Source: Streptomyces sp. YIM 121038 (GTDB taxonomy: Bacteria; Actinomycetota; Actinomycetes; Streptomycetales; Streptomycetaceae). From it: DNA of 64,000 nt. Positions 34,290 through 42,383 of this stretch are shown here, piece by piece. Position numbers and translations under genes: made by a program. The notes under the pieces were generated by a model that saw only the letters and a list, made by a program, of their open reading frames with translations, ran no database searches and was not told where the DNA came from. The stretch covers positions 4,660,001-4,724,000 of the forward strand of contig NZ_CP030771.1 of the NCBI RefSeq assembly GCF_006088715.1, read 5' to 3'. The stretch's first letter is position 1; every line of letters starts with the position of its first letter.

Positions 34290-34325
34290 CCTTGGGCCGC
34301 AGGCCAGTTGGCCTGCGGCCCAAGG
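34290..34325 (-). terminator. Terminator of the CcdA/DsbA-like operon
   Basis: A perfect 16-bp stem (CCTTGGGCCGCAGGCC and complement) with an AGTT loop abuts the parS palindrome. It is 35 bases after the ccdA-like stop on the minus strand. Confidence 0.8.
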
Positions 34326-34359
34326 CGGGCACGGTCCCGGGCGGGCCCGGGAGCGGGGG

Positions 34360-35211
34360 CTACTCCGCGTCCGGTGTCGCCCGCGGCTCCGCGCGACGGC
34401 CGCGGAGGGCCGCCGCGAGGGCCACCACGGCCGCTACGGCGACCAGGCCGACGAGGACCGCCCAGTCCGGCACCGCGTCGCCGATGCGGCTCGCCTTCTC
34501 CTGAACCGTGTACGAGTCGTCCACGTCGAGCAGACCGGGCAGCGCGGCGGCACCGTCATAGGCCAGGAACAGCGCGCCCAGCAGCACGAAGAACAGGCCC
34601 GAGAGCAGGGACGTGGTGTGCAGCTCCAGACGGCCGACGCGGAAGGCACGGCCGCGCAGCCACCGCCGCCGCCCCAGGTCGAACCGCTCCCACAGCGCGG
34701 CGAGCACGAACAGCGGCACCGCCATCCCCAGCGCGTACACGGCGAGCAGCGCGCCCCCGTACACCGGGCTGCCGCTCACCGCGGCGACCGTGAGGACGCT
34801 GCCGAGGATCGGGCCCGCGCAGAACCCCGCGAGCCCGTAGACGGCACCGAGCGCGTACACCGACACCGCCGTGGTGGGCCGGATGCGCCCGGACAGCTCG
34901 GCGAGGCGGCGGGAGGCGAAGCCGAACCCCACCACCTGCGCGATCCCGAGCGCGATGATCGTCCAGCCCGCCCAGAACACCAGCTCCTCCCGGTGCCCGA
35001 AGAAGAACCGCCCGGCCGTGGACCCGGCGGCCCCGAGCGGCACGAGGGTCGTGGCGAGCCCGGCGTAGAAGATCCCCGTCCGGGCGAGCAGCCGCGACGT
35101 GGAGTCGATCGAGTACGCGAAGAACGCCGGAAGCAGCAGGGCGCTGCACGGGCTGACCAGGGCGAGGAGACCGGCGAGGAAGGCGGCGAAGTATCCGACG
35201 TCGGCCGTCAC
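34360..35211 (-). CDS. CcdA/DsbD-like cytochrome c biogenesis membrane protein
   Basis: The 283-residue polytopic protein belongs to the CcdA/DsbD membrane family that carries reducing equivalents from thioredoxin across the membrane. Redox-active cysteines appear in SPCSALLLPAF (helix 1) and GFCAGPILG (helix 4), the two positions required in CcdA. About seven transmembrane helices are visible and a short Arg-rich tail follows. GTG at 35211 overlaps the stop of the preceding thioredoxin-like gene (GTGA), so the two are translationally coupled. Together they probably reduce extracytoplasmic disulfides. Confidence 0.88.
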   Translation of the reverse strand: MTADVGYFAAFLAGLLALVSPCSALLLPAFFAYSIDSTSRLLARTGIFYAGLATTLVPLGAAGSTAGRFFFGHREELVFWAGWTIIALGIAQVVGFGFASRRLAELSGRIRPTTAVSVYALGAVYGLAGFCAGPILGSVLTVAAVSGSPVYGGALLAVYALGMAVPLFVLAALWERFDLGRRRWLRGRAFRVGRLELHTTSLLSGLFFVLLGALFLAYDGAAALPGLLDVDDSYTVQEKASRIGDAVPDWAVLVGLVAVAAVVALAAALRGRRAEPRATPDAE

Positions 35212-35966
35212 TTGCCGGACCCTGCCTTGCCGCCCTTGGCGCGGCTCGCCGCCGCCTTCTCGATCGCCTCCTCGAAGACGGACTGGGGCTGCGCGCCCGC
35301 GATGGGCCGCCCGTTGATCAGGAACGACGGCGTGGACGTGGCGCCGAGCTTGTAGCCCTCGTCCTGGTCCTTCTTCACCGCCGCCTTGGCCGCGTCGCTC
35401 CCGGCGTCCCGCAGGAAGCGCGGGACGTCCTTGACCCCGGCCTCGCGCGCCAGCTCCTTGAGCCGGCCGTCACCGAAGCCCTTCTCCTTGGCCCCGTCCG
35501 CGTAGGCGGCCTCGTGGAACTGCCAGAACCGGCCCTGCTTGCCCGCGGCCCAGGCGCCGCGCGCCGCCCGCTCGGAGTCCTCACCGAAGATCGGGAAGTT
35601 GCGCCACTCGATGCGCAGAGTGCCGTTCTCGACGTACTTCTTCACCAGGTCGGGCTCGGTGTCACGGGCGAACTTGCCGCAGAAGCCGCACTTGAAGTCC
35701 GCGAACTCGATCATGACGACAGGGGCGTCGGCCTTGCCCTGGGCGAGCGGGTCCTTGGCCTCGCGGCGCGCGAGCCCCTCCAGCTCGGGGAAGACGCCCG
35801 CCTCCGGGGCGGCGGAGTCCGAGCCCTTCTTGGCGGACGCGGAGGACCCCGTGGACGCGGAGTCGTCCGGCTTGGTGGCCGTGTAGGAGGCGAGGCCGAG
35901 CGCCCCGGCGGCGACGACGACCGCGGCGACGACGGCGATGTTCTTCTTCTTGCGGGCAGTGGACAT
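35208..35966 (-). CDS. DsbA/thioredoxin-fold exported disulfide oxidoreductase
   Basis: The 252-residue protein has a lysine-rich N-terminus and a signal-anchor (about residues 9-28, NIAVVAAVVVAAGALGLASY). A Ser/Ala-rich linker leads to a DsbA/DsbG-like thioredoxin domain (about 75-245) with the active site FKCGFCGKF (CxxC) and the cis-proline loop STPSFLINGRP. The fold acts on disulfides outside the membrane; with a CcdA-like partner it may work as a reductase or isomerase. ATG at 35966 has AGGAG at 12-base spacing. The frame is open much further upstream, but the signal anchor fixes this start. Confidence 0.9.
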   Translation of the reverse strand: MSTARKKKNIAVVAAVVVAAGALGLASYTATKPDDSASTGSSASAKKGSDSAAPEAGVFPELEGLARREAKDPLAQGKADAPVVMIEFADFKCGFCGKFARDTEPDLVKKYVENGTLRIEWRNFPIFGEDSERAARGAWAAGKQGRFWQFHEAAYADGAKEKGFGDGRLKELAREAGVKDVPRFLRDAGSDAAKAAVKKDQDEGYKLGATSTPSFLINGRPIAGAQPQSVFEEAIEKAAASRAKGGKAGSGK

Positions 35967-36034
35967 GGTGATGCGCTTCTCCTGTTGCGTGCGTAGGCGT
36001 GCGTAGCTGAAGGGGCCCCTGAGACAGGGGCCTC

Positions 36035-36412
36035 CTACACGCGCAGGACGGAGAGATCCACCGGTGAGGGCGGCGTGAGCGGCGGCGGCGCGCGCAGCGA
36101 CGCGACGGCCCGCACGGCCGGCTCGCTTCCCCAGGAGTCGTAGTCGACGACACGGGCCGCGTACGCCGACGGCGGCAGCTCGTACCCGGGGCCCTGCCGC
36201 GGCGGCACCGCGGGCCGCTGCCCCAGGTCGGAGGCGTCGCTGCGGCCGCAGCCGGGCACGCCCCGCCCGTCGGCGTCCTGGACGAAGACGTGTGCCGCCC
36301 GCTCGACGGGCGGCGCGGGCCGGTCCGCGAAGGCGGGCCCGCAGAACGCCCCGAGCACCACGAGCAGCACCGCCACCAGGGGGCACCACGGCGTACGCAC
36401 ACGGGACAACAT
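36035..36412 (-). CDS. Hypothetical secreted protein, about 125 residues
   Basis: I recognise no family. From ATG 36412 the protein starts with a good signal peptide (WCPLVAVLLVVLGAFCGPAFA, predicted cleavage after AFA), giving a roughly 95-residue exported protein with two cysteines, prolines and a C-terminal PSPVDLSVLRV. A GTG start at 36463 would add 17 residues. It lies 68 bases upstream of the thioredoxin-like gene on the same strand and may share its operon, which would make a role in extracytoplasmic thiol chemistry possible. Confidence 0.55.
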   Translation of the reverse strand: MLSRVRTPWCPLVAVLLVVLGAFCGPAFADRPAPPVERAAHVFVQDADGRGVPGCGRSDASDLGQRPAVPPRQGPGYELPPSAYAARVVDYDSWGSEPAVRAVASLRAPPPLTPPSPVDLSVLRV

Positions 36413-36495
36413 GCCCGGAATGGTACGTGCCGCGGCGCGCGCCCCGGGAAATCGGTTGGCCACCTGTGAGCACCGGGTGAGATCCTGGGACGCGT

Positions 36496-39400
36496 ATGTC
36501 TACGCAGCCCGCCCTCACCCTCGACGCCCTCGCCCCCCGCCTCTCGGAGCTGTCGCTGCGCGACGCGCACCGCATCGGCCGGCGGCTCGAAGGTGCGCGC
36601 CGGATCCGCAAGCCCGAGGCCCGGGCCACCGTCCTCGCCGAGATCGCGACGGACATCGACCAGGCCGCCACCAGGATGGCGGGCCGCGCCGACGGCGTGC
36701 CCGCGATCACCTATCCCGAGCAGCTGCCGGTCAGCCAGAAGAAGGACGCGATCCTGGAGGCGATCCGCGACCACCAGGTCGTGATCGTCGCCGGTGAGAC
36801 GGGCTCCGGCAAGACCACCCAGATCCCGAAGATCTGTCTGGAGCTCGGCCGCGGCGTGCGCGGCCTCATCGGTCATACGCAGCCGCGCCGCATCGCGGCC
36901 CGCACGGTCGCCGAGCGCGTCGCCGACGAGCTGAACACACCGCTCGGCGAGGCCGTCGGCTGGAAGGTCCGCTTCACCGACCAGGTCAGCGGCAACACGT
37001 ACGTGAAGCTGATGACGGACGGCATCCTGCTGGCCGAGATCCAGACGGACCGCGAGCTGCGCGCGTACGACACGATCATCATCGACGAGGCCCACGAGCG
37101 CAGCCTCAACATCGACTTCCTGCTCGGCTACCTCGCCCAGCTGCTGCCGAAGCGCCCGGACCTGAAGGTGGTCATCACCTCCGCGACCATCGACCCCGAG
37201 CGGTTCTCGCGGCACTTCGGTGACGCCCCGATCGTCGAGGTCAGCGGCCGTACGTATCCGGTGGAGGTCCGTTACCGCCCGCTCCTGGAAGAGGAGGGCG
37301 ACGACCCGGACCGCGACCAGATCACCGCGATCACGGACGCGGTCGAGGAGCTCCAGGCCGAGGGCAAGGGCGACATCCTGGTCTTCCTCTCCGGCGAGCG
37401 CGAGATCCGCGACACGGCGGACGCCCTGGAGAAGAAGAAGTACAAGTTCACCGAGGTGCTGCCGCTGTACGCGCGGCTCTCGCACGCCGAGCAGCACCGC
37501 GTGTTCCAGCAGCACACGGGTCGAAGAATCGTCCTGGCGACCAACGTCGCCGAGACGTCCCTGACCGTCCCGGGCATCAAGTACGTCATCGACCCGGGCA
37601 CGGCCCGCATCTCGCGCTACAGCCACCGCACGAAGGTGCAGCGCCTGCCCATCGAGGCGATCAGCCAGGCCAGCGCCAACCAGCGCAAGGGCCGCTGCGG
37701 CCGCACCAGCGACGGCATCTGCATCCGCCTGTACTCCGAGGACGACTTCACCGCCCGGCCGGAGTTCACGGACGCGGAGATCCTCCGGACGAACCTGGCG
37801 TCGGTCATCCTCCAGATGACCGCGGCGGGCCTCGGCGACATCGAGAAGTTCCCCTTCATCGACCCGCCGGACCACCGCAACATCCGCGACGGCGTGCAGC
37901 TCCTCCAGGAGCTGGGCGCGCTCGACCCGGCGCAGAAGGACCCGCGCAAGCGCCTCACCCAGCAGGGCCGCAAGCTGGCGCAGCTGCCGGTGGACCCGCG
38001 GCTGGCCCGCATGGTCCTGGAGGCCGACAAGAACGGCTGCGTCCGCGAGGTCATGGTGATCGCCGCCGCCCTGTCGATCCAGGACCCGCGCGAGCGCCCC
38101 GCCGACAAGCAGACGCAGGCCGACCAGCAGCACGCCCGCTTCAAGGACGAGACGTCGGACTTCCTGGCGTACCTCAACCTGTGGCGGTACGTGCGCGAGC
38201 AGCAGAAGGAGCTCGGCTCCTCCGCGTTCCGCCGCATGTGCAAGCGGGAGTTCCTGAACTTCCTGCGCATCCGCGAGTGGCAGGACATCTACACGCAGCT
38301 GCGCACGGTCGCCAAGCAGATGGGCATCCAGCTGAACGACAGCGACGCCCCCGAGAAGCAGGTGCACATCTCCCTGCTCGCCGGGTTGCTGAGCCACATC
38401 GGCATGAAGGACGTCAAGGACGGCGCGAAGAACGAGTACCTGGGGGCGCGGAGCGCGAAGTTCGCGATCTTCCCGGGATCCGCGCTGTTCAAGAAGCCGC
38501 CGCGCTTCGTGATGTCCGCCGAGCTCGTCGAAACGTCACGCCTGTGGGCCCGGGTGAACGCGCGCGTCGAGCCGGAGTGGGTCGAGCCGCTCGCCCAGCA
38601 CCTGCTCAAGCGCACGTACAGCGAGCCGCACTGGGAGAAGGACCAGGCGGCCGTGATGGCGTACGAGAAGGTGACGCTGTACGGCGTCCCGCTCGTCACC
38701 GACCGCAAGGTGAACTACGGGCGGATCGACCCCGAGGTCTCGCGCGACCTGTTCATCCGCAACGCGCTCGTCGAGGGCGACTGGCGCACGCACCACAAGT
38801 TCTTCGCCGACAACCGCAGGCTGCTCACCGAGGTCGAGGAGCTGGAGCACCGGGCGCGGCGCCGCGACATCCTCGTCGACGACGAGACGCTCTTCGACTT
38901 CTACGACCAGCGCGTGCCCGAGGACGTGGTGTCGGGCGCCCACTTCGACTCCTGGTGGAAGAAGAAGCGCCACGACGAGCCGGAGCTGCTCGACTTCGAG
39001 CGGTCCATGCTCATCAACGAGCGCGCGGGCGACGTGTCGAAGGACGACTATCCCGACTCGTGGCGCCAGGGGCCGCTGAAGTTCCGGGTGACGTACCAGT
39101 TCGAGCCGGGCGCGGACGCGGACGGCGTGACGGTCCACATCCCGCTCCAGGTGCTCAACCAGGTCTCCGCGGAGGGCTTCGACTGGCAGATCCCCGGCCT
39201 GCGCGAAGAGGTCGTCACGGAGCTGATCCGCTCCCTGCCGAAGCCGATCCGCCGCAACTACGTCCCGGCGCCCAACTACGCCAAGGAGTTCCTGAAGCGG
39301 GCGACGCCCCTCCAGGAGCCGCTGCACCTCACGCTGGCCCGTGAGCTGCAGAAGATGGTGGGCGTGCCGGTGCACGGCGACGACTTCGACCTCGGCCGCG

Positions 39401-40437
39401 TACCCGACCACCTGAAGATCACCTTCCGGATCACCGACGAACGGCGCCGCAAGCTCGCCGAGGACAAGGACCTGGAGGCGCTCAAGCTCCAGCTCAAGCC
39501 GAAGGCCCGCAAGGCCCTGTCGCAGGCGGCGGCCGCCACGGCGGAGCGCACGGGCGGCGCCACCATCGAGCGCACCGGCCTCACGGACTGGACCATCGGG
39601 ACGCTGAACCGCGTCTTCGAGACCCGCAGGGCGGGCCAGCCGGTGAAGGCCTTCCCGGCCCTGGTCGACGACGGCGACACGGTCTCCGTACGCCTCTTCG
39701 ACACCGAGGCGGAGCAGGTCCGGGCCATGTGGACGGGAACGCGCCGGCTCATCCTGCGCAACATCCCGGTGAATCCGGCCAAGTTCGCCCAGGACAAGCT
39801 GACCAACCAGCAGAAGCTCGCCCTGTCCGCGAACCCGCACGGCTCCATGCCCGCCCTGTTCGCCGACTGCGCGACCGCCGCCGCGGACAAGCTGATCGCG
39901 GACTTCGGCGGGCCGGTGTGGGACGAGGAGTCGTACCGCAAGCTCTACGAGAAGGTGCGCGCCGAGATCGTCGACACGACGGTCCGCACGGTCGCGCAGG
40001 TCCAACAGGTCCTCGCCGCCTGGCAGGCCTGTGAGCGGCGCCTGAAGTCGACGCGCAGCCCCGCGCTGCTCGCCAACCTCCAGGACGTGCGGGAGCAGCT
40101 GGACGGCCTCATCAAGCCCGGCTTCGTCACCGGGACGGGCATCCGCAGGCTCCAGGACCTGATGCGCTACATGGTCGCCGCCGACCGCCGCCTCCAGCAG
40201 ATGCCGGCGAACGCGCAGCGGGACACCACGCGCATGGAGAAGGTCCGCGAGATGCGCGACGAGTACGCCTGGCTCCTGGAGCAGCTGCCGCAGGGCCGCC
40301 CGGTCCCGCAGGAGGTCCTGGACATCCGCTGGATGATCGAGGAGCTGCGCGTCAGCTACTTCGCCCACGCGCTCGGCACGGCCTACCCCGTCTCGGACAA
40401 GCGCATCGTGAAGGCCATCGACGCGGCGGCGCCGTAA
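36496..40437 (+). CDS. hrpA: ATP-dependent RNA helicase HrpA
   Basis: The 1313-residue protein is a full-length DEAH-box helicase of the HrpA family. Walker A GETGSGKTTQIPK is at about residues 97-109, DEAH within IIIDEAHERS near 195, SAT near 227, and motif VI QRKGRCGRTSDG near 395. A winged-helix/ratchet region and OB-fold follow, and the roughly 600-residue C-terminal domain (DUF3418 type) ends with AHALGTAYPVSDKRI. In E. coli HrpA resolves stalled ribosomes. ATG at 36496 follows TGGGA. The gene is divergent from the small secreted protein gene with 83 bases between starts. Confidence 0.95.
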   Translation: MSTQPALTLDALAPRLSELSLRDAHRIGRRLEGARRIRKPEARATVLAEIATDIDQAATRMAGRADGVPAITYPEQLPVSQKKDAILEAIRDHQVVIVAGETGSGKTTQIPKICLELGRGVRGLIGHTQPRRIAARTVAERVADELNTPLGEAVGWKVRFTDQVSGNTYVKLMTDGILLAEIQTDRELRAYDTIIIDEAHERSLNIDFLLGYLAQLLPKRPDLKVVITSATIDPERFSRHFGDAPIVEVSGRTYPVEVRYRPLLEEEGDDPDRDQITAITDAVEELQAEGKGDILVFLSGEREIRDTADALEKKKYKFTEVLPLYARLSHAEQHRVFQQHTGRRIVLATNVAETSLTVPGIKYVIDPGTARISRYSHRTKVQRLPIEAISQASANQRKGRCGRTSDGICIRLYSEDDFTARPEFTDAEILRTNLASVILQMTAAGLGDIEKFPFIDPPDHRNIRDGVQLLQELGALDPAQKDPRKRLTQQGRKLAQLPVDPRLARMVLEADKNGCVREVMVIAAALSIQDPRERPADKQTQADQQHARFKDETSDFLAYLNLWRYVREQQKELGSSAFRRMCKREFLNFLRIREWQDIYTQLRTVAKQMGIQLNDSDAPEKQVHISLLAGLLSHIGMKDVKDGAKNEYLGARSAKFAIFPGSALFKKPPRFVMSAELVETSRLWARVNARVEPEWVEPLAQHLLKRTYSEPHWEKDQAAVMAYEKVTLYGVPLVTDRKVNYGRIDPEVSRDLFIRNALVEGDWRTHHKFFADNRRLLTEVEELEHRARRRDILVDDETLFDFYDQRVPEDVVSGAHFDSWWKKKRHDEPELLDFERSMLINERAGDVSKDDYPDSWRQGPLKFRVTYQFEPGADADGVTVHIPLQVLNQVSAEGFDWQIPGLREEVVTELIRSLPKPIRRNYVPAPNYAKEFLKRATPLQEPLHLTLARELQKMVGVPVHGDDFDLGRVPDHLKITFRITDERRRKLAEDKDLEALKLQLKPKARKALSQAAAATAERTGGATIERTGLTDWTIGTLNRVFETRRAGQPVKAFPALVDDGDTVSVRLFDTEAEQVRAMWTGTRRLILRNIPVNPAKFAQDKLTNQQKLALSANPHGSMPALFADCATAAADKLIADFGGPVWDEESYRKLYEKVRAEIVDTTVRTVAQVQQVLAAWQACERRLKSTRSPALLANLQDVREQLDGLIKPGFVTGTGIRRLQDLMRYMVAADRRLQQMPANAQRDTTRMEKVREMRDEYAWLLEQLPQGRPVPQEVLDIRWMIEELRVSYFAHALGTAYPVSDKRIVKAIDAAAP

Positions 40438-40529
40438 CCGTCCGGGCACGCAGGGTGAGTTCGACCGCTGGCCTGCACTCCTGTACAGTCCTTCTCGCAG
40501 CGCAACGCAGTACAGGCGCCGCGAAACCT

Positions 40530-40604
40530 GGTCCTGTGGAGCAGTTTGGAGTGCTCGCCACCCTGTCAAGGTGGAGGCCGCGGGTTCAAATCCCGTCAGG
40601 ACCG
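40530..40604 (+). tRNA. tRNA-Asp (GTC), copy 2
   Basis: All 75 bases equal the copy at 33992-34066, while the flanks differ. Anticodon is GTC with discriminator G73. Confidence 0.95.
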
Positions 40605-40611
40605 CAAGTAG

Positions 40612-40642
40612 AGCGGGCCGCATCCTCTGGATGCGGCCCGCT
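40612..40642 (+). terminator. Terminator of tRNA-Asp copy 2
   Basis: A perfect 14-bp stem (AGCGGGCCGCATCC and complement) with a TCT loop ending in TTT follows the tRNA by 7 bases. Confidence 0.85.
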
Positions 40643-40678
40643 TTCGCGTGCACGGACGGCGGCGAGCAGGAGCTTCGA

Positions 40679-40755
40679 GCCCGTCCGGCGTTTGAGGACG
40701 AGCCCGTAGGGCGACGATCCGGCCGGTCCGGCGCCCGAGGACGAGCCCGCAGGGC
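40679..40755 (+). repeat. Dispersed Streptomyces intergenic repeat, copies 3 and 4
   Basis: GCCCGTCCGGCGTTTGAGG plus ACGAG at 40679-40702 is a perfect consensus copy. A second, degenerate copy (GGTCCGGCGCCCGAGGACGA at about 40725-40744) follows, each trailed by GCCC(G)TAGGGCGA-like sequence. Confidence 0.75.
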
Positions 40756-40880
40756 GATGCCCCGCCCAAGGCCCACGGCCCGTTCCCGCACTCGCCTCCT
40801 TGACGGCGTCACATTCCGCCGGTACCCCAATCAGCAGGACCCAGGGGCCCAGGGGCGGCCACGCCCCCAGGAGGTGACGC

Positions 40881-41108
40881 ATGACGCCAGTCCCCGCATC
40901 CGCTCGCCACGAGACGCGCGCCCTGCTGCGCGCCCATCTCGCCGCGGCGTCGAGCTACCGCCACGTGACCCGGCACTGCCCCATCTGCCACCGGCTGCTC
41001 CGTCTCGCCATGGAGCCCGCCGACGACGCCCACGAGGCCACAGAGGCGCCCGAGGCCGGTGAAGGGCGCCCGGAGCAATGCGAGGACGAAAGTCCCCCCA
41101 AGGCATGA
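40881..41108 (+). CDS. Small conserved streptomycete protein (DUF6274-like)
   Basis: The 75-residue protein is small and soluble, with a helical basic N-terminal half containing CPICHRLLRLAME (a CxxC pair) and an acidic C-terminal half. I believe it is the DUF6274 type, conserved next to bldC in streptomycetes; no function is known to me. The CxxCH could bind zinc but there is only one pair. ATG at 40881 has a perfect GGAGGTGACGC ribosome binding site. It converges on bldC. Confidence 0.78.
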   Translation: MTPVPASARHETRALLRAHLAAASSYRHVTRHCPICHRLLRLAMEPADDAHEATEAPEAGEGRPEQCEDESPPKA

Positions 41109-41645
41109 CCAAAGCCGCCGCGAGCGGCACCTCCGCGGTGGGAAGCTGAGAGCCACGGAAGCGGGCGCGTCCGCCCCGTGAGGGGCGGGGGCGTTCGCCC
41201 CGTCCGGGCGCTACGCCCCATTAGCGCAAGGGCGGCAGGAGCAACAAGCCACGGCGCGTGTGACGGTAGTCACCGAATGAGTTTCAGAAACCGTTGAACT
41301 TACACCCGCCCTACAACAGGTCAATCTAATATGTGCAATTGCACCTACGGGCAGAGCCTCACGATGCGCGCTGTTGAGCGCCTGTGAGCCGCCTTGTTGA
41401 AGCCTGGGAGAGCGTGTAGGACGAGCGGCCCCGGCACGGGAGTCCGGGCACAAAAAAGATCGCGCTGGACCCGGCGGAGTCCAGCGCGATCGACGACGCA
41501 CCCAAGTGGCTCAGGCAGGGGCCCCGTTGGGGCAGGACCCGCGTCGTGTGGAGCTATGGGTCGGACGGTACGGCCGGGTTGGGGGACCCGGCAGCGATGG
41601 TGCTCTTCGTCCGATGTGCACTTCTTGCTGCGATAACGCCCTGCG
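41109..41645. other. Convergent intergenic region of 537 bp with AT-rich island
   Basis: No gene is evident. Bases about 41260-41350 are AT-rich by local standards and contain the 12-bp palindrome GTGCAATTGCAC (41333-41344). Candidate promoter hexamers lie on the minus strand (TTGACC, 16 bases, TAAGTT). An intrinsic terminator for bldC lies at 41458-41491. A small RNA could be hidden here. Confidence 0.45.
41458..41491 (-). terminator. Intrinsic terminator of bldC with T-tract
   Basis: On the minus strand a perfect 13-bp stem (GATCGCGCTGGAC and complement, 8-base loop) is followed by TTTTTTG. A true Rho-independent signal with a T6 tract is uncommon in this genome. It is about 155 bases beyond the bldC stop. 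Confidence 0.88.
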
Positions 41646-41852
41646 TCAGGCCTCGCTGCGCTGCTGCGGAATGCCCGCGAGCAGTGCGCGGACCTCGGCC
41701 TCGCGGTAACGGCGGTGCCCGCCGAGCGTGCGAATCGACGTGAGCTTGCCAGCCTTGGCCCAGCGCGTGACCGTCTTGGGGTCGACGCGGAACATCGTGG
41801 CAACCTCAGCCGGGGTCAGCAGCGGCTCGGCATCAGGGGTGCGAGCGGTCAT
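41646..41852 (-). CDS. bldC: Developmental regulator BldC
   Basis: The 68-residue protein is a stand-alone MerR-like DNA-binding domain: winged helix-turn-helix LLTPAEVATMFRVDPKTVTRWAKAGKL at about residues 11-37, with wing residues TLGGHRRYRE following. Length and sequence match BldC, which is known to bind head-to-tail on direct repeats and hold Streptomyces in vegetative growth, preventing premature sporulation. It lacks the coiled-coil and effector domain of classic MerR proteins. ATG at 41852 follows GAGGAGG by six bases. The 5' leader has the inverted repeat GAACCGA-N6-TCGGTTC (41870-41889), and the gene has its own T-tract terminator. Confidence 0.97.
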   Translation of the reverse strand: MTARTPDAEPLLTPAEVATMFRVDPKTVTRWAKAGKLTSIRTLGGHRRYREAEVRALLAGIPQQRSEA

Positions 41853-42383
41853 GAGCGGCCTCCTCGGGAGAACCGAACCTTCTCGGTTCATTCCTCTAAA
41901 TTCTGCACCTTGACCCGCGTTGCCCGAAATGGCGGACGCGAGTCGAGTCGGTTATAGGACGAACGGCTTGTCCTCGGCACTACAACTACACCATCCGTCC
42001 AGCCGCGTCGGCCAAACCGATGGAATTGCCCTCCCAGGTGTCCATCAGCGACGGAAGCCGATGGACCATGCCATAGCGGACAGTCACGCCACAGTGACGA
42101 TCAGTCACAGAGCGATCAGGAGTCAACAGACCCCCCATAGCGCGCAATGCCGAGCATTCCGCCCGCAGTTGGACGGAAGGAGCCCTGTCCGGACTCCTTG
42201 TCCTATTTTGGCATGAGGAAGGCTGATCGGCGCAAGGGTCAGTTAAGTGCGGTCCATCACGCTTGAGGCAAAGGCCCGGATCGGGACCTACGTCCCGGCG
42301 CCGGGACAGGGGAAAGCCCAGGATGCACTACTTCCAGGGGAAAACCACCGGCTCGGTGTTACGGCTTCGTCAAGAAGACGACG
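41853..42383. other. bldC upstream region
   Basis: This 531-bp gene-free, relatively AT-rich region includes the bldC leader and promoter. It has the inverted repeat GAACCGA-N6-TCGGTTC at 41870-41889. It also has a GTCAC-N6-GTGAC inverted repeat at 42083-42098 with a third GTCAC at 42103. Minus-strand TAGGAC near 42203-42208 is a possible -10. The size is consistent with complex regulation or a long leader RNA. Confidence 0.5.

Noticed and set aside
33992..40604. Genomic island between two tRNA-Asp genes
   Set aside because: There is no integrase, no partial tRNA repeat and the enclosed genes (parS, ccdA-like, hrpA) are core.
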